Assembly: GCA_002335385.1 (NCBI GenBank)
Contig: DCVK01000061.1
Location: 22,762-86,761 of the forward strand
Reading direction: 5' to 3'
From: Candidatus Aminicenantes bacterium UBA2190
GTDB lineage: Bacteria > Acidobacteriota > Aminicenantia > UBA2199
DNA length: 64,000 nt
The notes beneath the pieces are model-generated. The model worked only from the letters and a program-made list of their open reading frames with translations, was not told the DNA's origin and made no database searches. This document shows, piece by piece, positions 8,660-15,755 of this stretch (within the stretch, counting starts at the first letter, position 1; each line of letters begins with the position of its first letter). The translations under genes were made by a program, and so were the position numbers.

Positions 8660-9458
8660 ACTGCTGCAACTGCCCTTCATGCAGCGGGCGCTGCTGGCCG
8701 GGCTGGTCCTGGGGCTGCTCCTCTCGCACCTGGGCATTTTCGTCACCCTACGGCGCATGGCCTTTTTCAGCGACGGCATCGCCCACGCCGCCCTGGCCGG
8801 GGCCGCCATCGGCCTGCTCCTCCACCGCGATCCTTTGCACACGGCACTGATCTTCAGCGCCCTGCTGGCGGTGGTGATCTTCTTCCTGGAAAAAAGGAGT
8901 CGCCTGCCCATCGACTCGATCATCGGCATCATGTTCACCTCGAGCATGGCGCTGGGCGTCGTGCTGATCAGCCTGCGCCAGGGCTATCAGCCCGAACTGA
9001 TCGGCTACCTGTTCGGCAACATCCTGGCCATCCGCGTCCCGGACCTGATGCTGATCGTGGTGCTGGGCACCGCGATCCTGGCCTTCCTCTTCCTGCAGCG
9101 GCGCAAGCTGACCCTGCTGGCCCTCGACCGCGAGATGGCCGCCATGGCCGGAGTCAACCCGGGCCGCTACGAGCTTCTCCTCTATGTCATGCTGGCCTGC
9201 GCCCTGGTGCTGGGCATCCGCGTCCTGGGCATCGTCCTGGTCAGCGCCATCCTGATCATTCCCGTCTCGACCGCTCGCCTGCTCAGCCGCTCCTTCCGGG
9301 CGCTCACGCGGTGGACGGTGCTGATCGCCGAGTGCACCGTCCTGGCCGGGATCTTCCTTTCCTATTTCCTGGACCTGCCCACCGGCGCGGTGATCGTCCT
9401 GACCGGCAGCGTTTTGTTCGTCCTGGCGTTCCTGGCCTCATCCCTCCGCCGCCCCTGA
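8652..9458 (+). CDS. znuB: Zinc ABC transporter, permease
   Basis: A 268-residue inner-membrane permease of the ABC-3 family with eight or so hydrophobic helices. FFSDGIAHAALAGAAIG is the family hallmark, and GVNPGRYELLLYVMLACALVLGIRVLGIVLVSAILIIP-type residues fill helices 6-7. The ATG lies inside the end of znuC (8-nt overlap). The stop codon is embedded in a GC-rich hairpin that probably ends the operon. Confidence 0.94.
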   Translation: MAELLQLPFMQRALLAGLVLGLLLSHLGIFVTLRRMAFFSDGIAHAALAGAAIGLLLHRDPLHTALIFSALLAVVIFFLEKRSRLPIDSIIGIMFTSSMALGVVLISLRQGYQPELIGYLFGNILAIRVPDLMLIVVLGTAILAFLFLQRRKLTLLALDREMAAMAGVNPGRYELLLYVMLACALVLGIRVLGIVLVSAILIIPVSTARLLSRSFRALTRWTVLIAECTVLAGIFLSYFLDLPTGAVIVLTGSVLFVLAFLASSLRRP

Positions 9459-9468
9459 AAGGCGGCGG
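9446..9468 (+). terminator. Hairpin terminator after znuABC
   Basis: Perfect 8-bp stem CCGCCGCC/GGCGGCGG with loop CCTGAAA that contains the znuB stop codon, followed by AATTAATT. The downstream tract is only weakly U-rich, so termination efficiency is uncertain. Confidence 0.55.
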
Positions 9469-9539
9469 AATTAATTGTCCGCGGGGATCCGCATGGGGTT
9501 CGTCGGGATAACTCGCTCTGAAGGTAGGATGAAAAATGG

Positions 9540-9612
9540 CTCCTCAGGAGGGACTTGAACCCCCAACCTAATGGTTAACAGCCATCCGCTCTGCCGATTG
9601 AGCTACTGAGGA
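9540..9612 (-). tRNA. tRNA-Asn (anticodon GTT)
   Basis: A 73-nt cloverleaf: acceptor TCCTCAG/CTGAGGA, D-arm AGCTCAATCGGCAGAGC, anticodon loop CTGTTAA with anticodon GTT, T-loop GGTTCAAGTCC, discriminator G. CCA is not encoded. Confidence 0.97.
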
Positions 9613-9623
9613 ACCCGATTGGA

Positions 9624-9652
9624 ATTATAGCATCCCGCTGAAAAAGTGTCAA
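9624..9652 (-). promoter_or_regulatory. Consensus sigma70 promoter for tRNA-Asn
   Basis: Perfect -35 TTGACA (9647-9652) and perfect -10 TATAAT (9624-9629) with 17-bp spacing on the minus strand, ending 11 nt before the tRNA 5' end. Confidence 0.9.
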
Positions 9653-9803
9653 TTGATTTTTTGAGCCCTTGACCCGCCACGGGGGCGGACCGGGAAATCC
9701 GCCGGGGCCGCCCTGCCGACCGCGCGGCGGCAGGACCGGGAAAAAATTATCGCAAGGGGGAATGCTTTTTCCCGGATTTTCTGGAATAATCATCTTTTCG
9801 GGA

Positions 9804-10319
9804 ATGCGAAGCGAGTCCATTGCGCGGAAAAAATCGCCAAAAGGTGCAGCCAACATTAGACTTGCCGATTACATGGACAGAAAACTGATCTTTTTGGACC
9901 TGCAGGCGGATTCAAAAGAAGAAGCCATCCGGGAGATCGTCGGGCGCATGAAGGAAAACCATGCGATCCGGGATGAAGAATCGGTGCTGGAAGAGATTTT
10001 CAGCCGCGAGTCCCGCGGCGGCACCTCGCCGGGAAACGGCGTCGCCGTTCCCCACGCCCGGGTGAAGACGATCGACCGCATCATCATGGCCATGGCCAGG
10101 CTGTCCACCGGCGTAAGCTTCTCCGCGGAGGATCGTCAGCCGGTGCGGATCGTGTTCATCCTGATCACCCCGCTGGAAAAACTGAACGAGTACTGGAAGG
10201 TCCTGGCCGGCCTGGCGAAATTCCTGAAGGACCGCAAGCTGCTCAAGCAGCTTCTCGCGGTCGATTCCGTCGAAGCCGCCTGGGAGTTGTTCGACACGCT
10301 CGCTCCGCGGGACCAGTAA
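9804..10319 (+). CDS. PTS fructose/nitrogen-type EIIA domain protein
   Basis: A stand-alone phosphoryl-carrier domain of the PTS EIIA-Fru/Ntr type. The phospho-accepting histidine sits in NGVAVPHARV, and the core runs from RLADYMDRKLIFLDLQ to the end, about 150 residues as usual for the family. No EIIB, EIIC, HPr or EI gene is nearby, so a regulatory PtsN-like role is likelier than sugar uptake. The start is uncertain: ATG 9804 gives a 17-residue non-conserved extension with no ribosome-binding site, while ATG 9873 removes the conserved opening. An ATT at 9855, 8 nt after AAAAGGTG, would give exactly the expected family N-terminus. Confidence 0.85.
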   Translation: MRSESIARKKSPKGAANIRLADYMDRKLIFLDLQADSKEEAIREIVGRMKENHAIRDEESVLEEIFSRESRGGTSPGNGVAVPHARVKTIDRIIMAMARLSTGVSFSAEDRQPVRIVFILITPLEKLNEYWKVLAGLAKFLKDRKLLKQLLAVDSVEAAWELFDTLAPRDQ

Positions 10320-10363
10320 GAGAAGCCGGGCCGCCGCATTCCGTCGCCCGCCCCGCCCCGCCT

Positions 10364-10392
10364 TTGGCAAATCGCCCGGAATCGCATATAAT
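10364..10392 (+). promoter_or_regulatory. Promoter of the truncated rlmI-like copy
   Basis: TTGGCA (10364-10369), 17 bp, TATAAT (10387-10392), then 6 nt to the ATG at 10399. This is the same geometry as in front of the complete copy at 17398. The surrounding DNA is GC-rich like the host backbone. Confidence 0.75.
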
Positions 10393-10398
10393 ATCGCC

Positions 10399-10545
10399 AT
10401 GCCGGCCGAGAGCAAGAAACTTTTCCTGAAACCGCATGAAGAGAAGCGCATCCTCGACGGCGAATTCTGGGCCTACGGCGAAGAAATCCGCATTCAACGG
10501 AGGAAAGGGGCATCCACCATAAATTTGCCGGTTGTCCCTGAGTGA
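10399..10545 (+). pseudogene. Truncated 5' end of an RlmI-like methyltransferase gene
   Basis: The first 31 codons match the start of the complete gene at 17398 (13 differences in 93 nt, including one identical 37-nt run at 10441-10477 versus 17440-17476, exactly 6,999 bp apart). After codon 31 the similarity stops abruptly and the frame runs on to a TGA at 10543-10545. The N-terminal PUA-type opening KLFLKPHEEKRILDGEFWAY is intact, but the methyltransferase part is missing, so the product cannot be functional. The stop lies 2 nt before the ATG of the next regulator gene, which may be translated by re-initiation. It marks the left edge of the inserted block. Confidence 0.85.
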
Positions 10546-10547
10546 AC

Positions 10548-11903
10548 ATGGGTGACACGGAGAGATTTTTCCGCTTGAATGTCCTGATCGTGGACGATGA
10601 AGCCAATATCCGCAAGACGCTCTCATACTGCCTGGAAGCCGATGGAAACAGGGTCATCGCCGTGAGCAATCCGGCGGACGCCGTAAAGGAGGCCCGCAGG
10701 CGTTCCTTCGATCTGGCGTTCGTCGATCTCAAGCTGGGTGAAGAGAACGGCATGGATTTGATCCCGATATTGCTCATGGATTCTCCCTGGATCAAGATCG
10801 TTGTCATCACCGCGCATGCCTCCATCGAGAGCGCCGTCGAGGCCATCCAGCGCGGCGCCACCGACTATATCGCCAAACCCTTCACTCCGGATCAGGTCAA
10901 GCTCATCACCCGGAGGATCGGCAGGATCAGAGAGCTGGAAACCGAGATCGCGGTACTCAAGGAGAACATGCAGCGGCTGGGTCCGGAGGATCGGCTTCAG
11001 AGTCTGAGTGCCGGCATGCAAAGAGTCATTGAAACCGCGAAAAAGGCCGCAGCCTCGGAGGCGATCGTCTTGCTTTGCGGTGAAAGCGGCACGGGAAAAT
11101 CAGTGTTTGCCAGGGCGATCCACCACTGGAGTCCGCGAGCGGCAAAACCCATGGGCGTTGTGGCTTGTCCAGCGGTTCCTCCCGATCTTCTTGAGAGTGA
11201 GTTGTTCGGGCATGCCAAAGGGGCATTTACCGGCGCAATTCGGGATAATCCGGGACGCATCGCCGCATGTGAAGGCGGTACGCTTTTCCTGGATGAGATC
11301 GGCGATATGGCTCCTGCCGTGCAGGCCAAATTGCTGCGGTTCATCCAGGACAAGGAATATGAGCGCCTGGGGGAATCGCAGGTACGCAAGGCGGATGTCC
11401 GCATCATCGCCGCCACGAATGCCGACCTCAAAAAGCGCGTAGCCGAGGGTCGATTCCGGGAAGACCTGTTCTATCGGCTGAACGTAATTTGCCTGACGAT
11501 TCCCCCGCTTCGTGATCGACCGGATGACATTGTGCCACTGGCCAGGGATTTTCTCAGGCATCTCTGCCAGGCCAACCATAAGGCGATTCTTGGGTTTACC
11601 TCCGGAGCCGAGAAATTCTTGTTAAGCCAGGCTTGGCCGGGAAATGTTCGGGAACTCCGCAACACCATCGAGCGGGTGGTCATCCTGGGCGGCGGCGAAT
11701 GGATCGATTTGTCCGATTTTCCCGAAAAAACGGTTTCCAGCTCCGGCACTCCAGCCCTTGGCGACAAGGTGCCGTTGGCCACCATCGAAGAATTGCACAT
11801 CAAAAGAGTCATTGCCAATACCGCCTCACTCCAGGAAGCTGCGGATGTTCTGGGTATCGACCAGGCAACGCTCTGGCGCAGGAGAAGGATTTACGGAATT
11901 TGA
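10548..11903 (+). CDS. Sigma54-dependent response regulator (NtrC family)
   Basis: A 451-residue enhancer-binding activator. The receiver domain (about 10-125) has acidic pair D16/D17, phospho-acceptor D60 and the KPF lysine at 110. The AAA+ domain has Walker A GESGTGKS (178-185), sigma54-contact loop GAFTGA (225-230) and Walker B TLFLDE (245-250). The C-terminal Fis-type helix-turn-helix is at about 410-449. Candidate targets are the -24/-12 promoter at 12026 and its upstream sites, directly after this gene. A TGA at 10539 blocks further upstream extension; GTG 10542 is the only alternative start. No strong ribosome-binding site is seen. Codon usage and GC look lower than in the flanks. Confidence 0.93.
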   Translation: MGDTERFFRLNVLIVDDEANIRKTLSYCLEADGNRVIAVSNPADAVKEARRRSFDLAFVDLKLGEENGMDLIPILLMDSPWIKIVVITAHASIESAVEAIQRGATDYIAKPFTPDQVKLITRRIGRIRELETEIAVLKENMQRLGPEDRLQSLSAGMQRVIETAKKAAASEAIVLLCGESGTGKSVFARAIHHWSPRAAKPMGVVACPAVPPDLLESELFGHAKGAFTGAIRDNPGRIAACEGGTLFLDEIGDMAPAVQAKLLRFIQDKEYERLGESQVRKADVRIIAATNADLKKRVAEGRFREDLFYRLNVICLTIPPLRDRPDDIVPLARDFLRHLCQANHKAILGFTSGAEKFLLSQAWPGNVRELRNTIERVVILGGGEWIDLSDFPEKTVSSSGTPALGDKVPLATIEELHIKRVIANTASLQEAADVLGIDQATLWRRRRIYGI

Positions 11904-11926
11904 TTCCGCGTTTTCTTGCCATCCAC

Positions 11927-12005
11927 CTTGCAATTCGCAAGACATTTCTTTGTCAGATATTGCAATTTTCAAAGCCCGTCATCCTGGCTGCAAGAATAAG
12001 CCAGG
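11927..12005 (+). promoter_or_regulatory. Upstream activator sites for the sigma54 promoter
   Basis: Two 13-nt near-identical elements, TTGCAATTCGCAA (11928-11940) and TTGCAATTTTCAA (11960-11972), have centres 32 bp apart (three helical turns). A third inverted repeat, CCTGGCT/AGCCAGG, lies at 11983-12005. The first two sit about 118 and 86 bp upstream of the predicted start site, the usual distance for NtrC-type enhancers. The binding protein is inferred to be the adjacent regulator. Confidence 0.6.
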
Positions 12006-12025
12006 GAAAACGTGGTCCTGATATA

Positions 12026-12040
12026 TGGCACGCCTTTTGC
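12026..12040 (+). promoter_or_regulatory. Sigma54 (-24/-12) promoter of the kinase-Trk operon
   Basis: TGGCACGCCTTTTGC matches the consensus TGGCACG-N4-TTGC, with exactly 10 nt between the GG and GC dinucleotides. The predicted start is near 12052, leaving a 33-nt leader with GGAGG before the kinase ATG at 12085. Confidence 0.88.
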
Positions 12041-12084
12041 CTGTACTAAGGTGACAACGGTTGCCATTTGGAGGAATGCATCCA

Positions 12085-13917
12085 ATGACGTTAAAGAAAA
12101 AGATTCTCATCGGGTATGGCGTCGCGTTCGCCCTCATGGTGCTCGTGGTGGCTTGGGCGATAACGAACCTGGTGTCGCTGGGCAGGGCGACCGACGCCAT
12201 CCTCAGCGATAACTACCGCAGCATCCTCGCCGCCGAGAACATGGTGGATGCCTTGGAGCGGCAGGACAGCGGGACGCTGCTCCTGTTCCTGGGCGAAAAC
12301 GAAAAGGGGATCGCGCAGTTTCGGGAAAACGAAGCCGTCTTCCTGGAATGGCTGGCCAGGGCGAAAGACAACATCACGATTCAGGGAGAGGCGGGACTTG
12401 TCCAATCCATCGAGACGAATTACTCGGCTTATCGAAAGCAATTCTCCGCGCTGACCGACTTCAGTGAAACGAACAAAGCGGCCTTGGTGCCCACCCATTA
12501 TCAGGACAAAGTCTACCCCCCCTTCATCCAGGTTCGTGAGGCGTGTGTCGGCCTGCGCAACCTCAACGAGGAGACCATGTACGCCGCCAGCCTCGGGGCC
12601 GGCGCCGTGGCCAGGCGCGCGATCTGGTCAACGGCTCTCGTGGCCGCGTCGGCACTGATCGTGGCCTTGATGTTCAGCTTGTTTCTCGCCGAGCGGATTG
12701 CCCAACCGATCCGCCGCTTCATGGAGGCGTCGCGGAGAATCTCCTCGGGCGACTATTCCGTCCAGGTGCCCGTTAAAACCGACGACGAGCTTGGGCATCT
12801 GGCCAGAGAGTTCAATCAGATGTCCCTTCAGCTTGGCCGCTACCACGAAATGAACTTCGACCAAATCATTGCTGAAAAGAACAAGGGCGAGGCGATTCTC
12901 TCGAGCATCGAGGATGGCTTGGTGGTTTTCGACATCCAGCTCAAGGTGGCCGGCATCAATCCCGCCGCCCGCCGGATGCTGAAGCTGGAATTCACTGAAA
13001 GCTCCTCGTTACGCTGCATGGACATTCTGCCGGATCAGCAGGTCTGCGATCTGATCCACAAGACAGTCGAGACGGGAGCACAGCCGAACATCCCGGACGA
13101 ACAACGGATTATCGTTCTCCCGGATAATGAAGGTTCCAGGCATTACTTTTTTTCGGTTACGGCGATTCGCGGAAGGGACCAAAAACTGTCCGGCATTGTG
13201 CTCCTGCTCAGGGACGTGACTCGCCTGAAGGAAGTGGAGCGACTCAAGAGTGAGTTCATTATGGCCGCGTCTCATGAGCTGCGCACGCCACTGACCAGCC
13301 TGAGCATGAGCGTGGACCTGCTCATGGAACATGCAACCGGCAATCTGGCTGAAAGGGATCGGGATCTCCTGCAAGCAGCTCACGAGGAAGTCCACCGCAT
13401 GAAGGAGCTCGTGAATGACTTGCTTGACCTCTCAAAAATCGAGGCGGGCCGGATCGAACTTGAGTTCGAAAATGTTCCGGTTGCAACCTTGTTCGGGCAC
13501 GTCGAAGCGGTTTTCAAAAGCCAGACAGACATGAAACAGGTTTCGCTTGAATCGGCGCTCACCCATGATTCGCTCAAGGTCCGCGCCGATACCAACAAGA
13601 TCACATGGGTATTGTCCAATCTGATTTCCAATGCCCTGCGCTATGTGAGCAGGGGTGGCCAGATAAGTCTGAAGGCTCTTCAGATCGGACATCACGTCCA
13701 TCTCTCCGTGCGTGATAACGGGCCGGGAATTCCTCTCGAGTATCAATCCAAGTTATTTCAGAAATTCGTCCAGGTGAGAGGGCAGGAATCAAGTGGAACA
13801 GGGCTGGGACTGTCCATTTGCAAGGAGATCGTGCGCGCTCATGGCGGCACGATCTGGGTGGAATCATCCGCAGGTCAGGGAAGCACATTCACCTTTTCCC
13901 TGCCGGTGGCCCAATAG
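12085..13917 (+). CDS. Membrane sensor histidine kinase
   Basis: A 610-residue sensor. Transmembrane helix 1 (about 9-31), a helical extracytoplasmic region (about 32-178), helix 2 (about 180-203), a HAMP linker (about 204-255), a PAS-like domain (about 262-380), then HisKA with phospho-histidine in AASHELRTPL (about 397) and HATPase with DNGPGIP and GTGLGLSI. The start is ATG 12085, 10 nt after GGAGG; the earlier ATG at 12076 is too close to that site. It is first in the sigma54-driven operon with the receiver-TPR protein and Trk genes, so potassium, turgor or osmotic stress is a plausible signal (inference). Confidence 0.92.
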   Translation: MTLKKKILIGYGVAFALMVLVVAWAITNLVSLGRATDAILSDNYRSILAAENMVDALERQDSGTLLLFLGENEKGIAQFRENEAVFLEWLARAKDNITIQGEAGLVQSIETNYSAYRKQFSALTDFSETNKAALVPTHYQDKVYPPFIQVREACVGLRNLNEETMYAASLGAGAVARRAIWSTALVAASALIVALMFSLFLAERIAQPIRRFMEASRRISSGDYSVQVPVKTDDELGHLAREFNQMSLQLGRYHEMNFDQIIAEKNKGEAILSSIEDGLVVFDIQLKVAGINPAARRMLKLEFTESSSLRCMDILPDQQVCDLIHKTVETGAQPNIPDEQRIIVLPDNEGSRHYFFSVTAIRGRDQKLSGIVLLLRDVTRLKEVERLKSEFIMAASHELRTPLTSLSMSVDLLMEHATGNLAERDRDLLQAAHEEVHRMKELVNDLLDLSKIEAGRIELEFENVPVATLFGHVEAVFKSQTDMKQVSLESALTHDSLKVRADTNKITWVLSNLISNALRYVSRGGQISLKALQIGHHVHLSVRDNGPGIPLEYQSKLFQKFVQVRGQESSGTGLGLSICKEIVRAHGGTIWVESSAGQGSTFTFSLPVAQ

Positions 13918-13926
13918 GAGGAACAC

Positions 13927-14652
13927 ATGGAAAAGGATTCCATCCTGGTCGTTGACGATGAGAAGAACATCCGTCTGACCATGTCGCAGTCATTGGAACC
14001 ACTGGAGATTCCAGTCCAGACTGCCGTGAATGGCGAGGAGGCACTTCAGAAACTTCGCAAGACTTCATACAGTCTGGTTTTCCTGGATTTAAAAATGCCT
14101 GGAATAGACGGGATGGAGGTCCTTCGGCAAATCAAGGACAGCTGGCCCAAAGTCCGGGTAATCATCATCACTGCCCACGGGACGATTGAATCCGCCGTGG
14201 AGGCCATGAAATACGGCGCGGTAGATTTCATTCAGAAGCCTTTCAGTCCCGTTGAGATTCGGGAGTTGGCCACTCGGGTGCTGCGGCGCGAGGCGCTGCT
14301 GGAGAAGGACGCGTTCGATTATTTCTCCTTGATCGAACTCACCAAAAAATACATCTCAGATCGCGGATTCTCGGCTGCCCGGGAAACCGTTCGGAAGGCC
14401 ATGGCGGCGGACCCGACCCAGCCGGAGGCGTACAACCTTCTCGGGGCATTGCATGAAATCAAGGGTAATAGGTTGGAGGCCCAAAAATTCTACCGGGCGT
14501 CCTTGGATATCGACTCCTCATTCAAACCGGCCCGAGCGAACCTGGATCGTATCACGTCCTGGGAAAAAAAAGGCAGGATCGATCTCGGTCCCGACAGGAA
14601 AACCGCCGATTTGCCGGACGAAGGCATCAAGGATGGCGCGGATGAAGAATAA
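13927..14652 (+). CDS. Response regulator with receiver and TPR-like C-terminus
   Basis: A 241-residue protein: a receiver domain (about 1-120) with phospho-acceptor D54 in FLDLKMPG and the KPF motif, followed by a helical segment (about 130-200) with TPR-like spacing (FSAARETVRKAMAADPTQPEAYNLLG and a second repeat). There is no DNA-binding or enzymatic output, so it probably works by protein contact, for example relaying phosphate or holding the kinase or activator. It starts 9 nt after the kinase stop behind GGAGGA. The first TrkA gene begins 11 nt before its stop. Confidence 0.88.
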   Translation: MEKDSILVVDDEKNIRLTMSQSLEPLEIPVQTAVNGEEALQKLRKTSYSLVFLDLKMPGIDGMEVLRQIKDSWPKVRVIIITAHGTIESAVEAMKYGAVDFIQKPFSPVEIRELATRVLRREALLEKDAFDYFSLIELTKKYISDRGFSAARETVRKAMAADPTQPEAYNLLGALHEIKGNRLEAQKFYRASLDIDSSFKPARANLDRITSWEKKGRIDLGPDRKTADLPDEGIKDGADEE

Positions 14653-15082
14653 CCGCTACATCGTGATCGTGGGCTGCGGCAGGCTGGGATCGCATCTGGC
14701 CAACCATCTCAGTCGTAGCGGCAATTCGGTGGTGGTGATTGATAAGAACGAGCCCACTTTCAAAGACCTGTCGCCAGATTTCAGCGGTTTTCGAGTTCAC
14801 GGGGATGCCACGCAGATGGCCGTTCTGAAAGAGGCCAAGGTCAACCAAGCGGATATTCTGATCGCCACCACCCACGAGGACAACGTCAATTTGATGGTGG
14901 CTCAAGTGGCGCAGGGTATTTTCAGGGTTCCCCATGTGCTGGCCAGGGTTTTCGATCCCAAAAGAATGGAGGTTTATGCGCAACTGGGCATCGACACCAT
15001 ATGCCCGACATCTGTGGCCGCGGAGATGTTTCTTCAAGCCGTTGCCAATGGCGCGGCCGGACGCAGGGGAGCCAATCCATGA
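14642..15082 (+). CDS. TrkA-type K+ channel regulator, NAD-binding domain only
   Basis: A 146-residue RCK/TrkA-N Rossmann protein. GCGRLGSHLA gives the full GxGxxG loop, and the acidic VVVIDKNE end of the second strand is typical of NAD(H) binding. The TrkA-C domain is absent. ATG 14642 follows AAGG by 9 nt; ATG 14633 is an alternative. It overlaps the next TrkA gene by ATGA. Together the two proteins would supply N and N-C units, so the octameric ring under TrkH is probably a hetero-oligomer rather than the single four-domain TrkA of enterobacteria. Confidence 0.88.
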   Translation: MKNNRYIVIVGCGRLGSHLANHLSRSGNSVVVIDKNEPTFKDLSPDFSGFRVHGDATQMAVLKEAKVNQADILIATTHEDNVNLMVAQVAQGIFRVPHVLARVFDPKRMEVYAQLGIDTICPTSVAAEMFLQAVANGAAGRRGANP

Positions 15083-15741
15083 AAGTGCTCATCGTCGGAA
15101 GCGGCAAAACGCTATATTTTTTATCCCGGAATTTTTCTGCGCGCGGATACCAGGTCGTCATCATCAACCGCAACCCGGAAGAATGTATCCAACTGTCCCG
15201 CCAACTGACTGCCACGGTGGTTTGCGGCGACGGAAGCGATGACGACATTCTCAAGGATGCCGGCGCCATGGGCGCCGATGCCGTGCTCGCCATCACTCCG
15301 AACGACCAGGACAATCTGGTCATCTGTCAACTTGCCTCCCGCAAATTCAGTGTTCCCAGAACCATGGCTCTGGCCAACGATCCAGACAATGCCGAAGTTT
15401 TCGAAAAGTTGGGAGTCTCGGGCTTTTCCACAACCCACATCGTCGGCAGTCTGATCGAGCAACGGGCCTCCTTGGAACAGATTACCAACTTGTTGCCCGT
15501 AGGAGAAGGCCGGGTGAACGTGACGGAAATCGTGCTTACTGGAGACTCCCCGGTCGTAGGGAAGCTCTTGAAGGATATCGACCTGCCTGAAAACGCCTTG
15601 GTGGCCGTGGTGATCCGCGACAAAAAGCCGATCATCCCCCGCGGAGCCACTGTCATGCTGGCAGGCGACCGAGTCGTACTGATTACACTTCCGGAAAATC
15701 ATGGTCCGGTGCTCAAGGCGTTCACCGGCGAACGGTTATAG
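15079..15741 (+). CDS. TrkA-type K+ channel regulator with TrkA-N and TrkA-C domains
   Basis: A 220-residue protein: Rossmann TrkA-N domain (about 1-135) and a TrkA-C domain (about 140-220, VTEIVLTGDSPVVGKLLKDIDLP). The nucleotide loop is GSGKTLYFL, lacking the last glycine of GxGxxG, and the strand-2 acidic residue is replaced (VVIINRN). Dinucleotide binding is therefore probably altered or lost, in contrast to the partner encoded just upstream. ATGA overlap with that gene; TrkH follows 14 nt later. Confidence 0.88.
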   Translation: MKVLIVGSGKTLYFLSRNFSARGYQVVIINRNPEECIQLSRQLTATVVCGDGSDDDILKDAGAMGADAVLAITPNDQDNLVICQLASRKFSVPRTMALANDPDNAEVFEKLGVSGFSTTHIVGSLIEQRASLEQITNLLPVGEGRVNVTEIVLTGDSPVVGKLLKDIDLPENALVAVVIRDKKPIIPRGATVMLAGDRVVLITLPENHGPVLKAFTGERL

Positions 15742-15755
15742 GGGGGGACCGGCCC

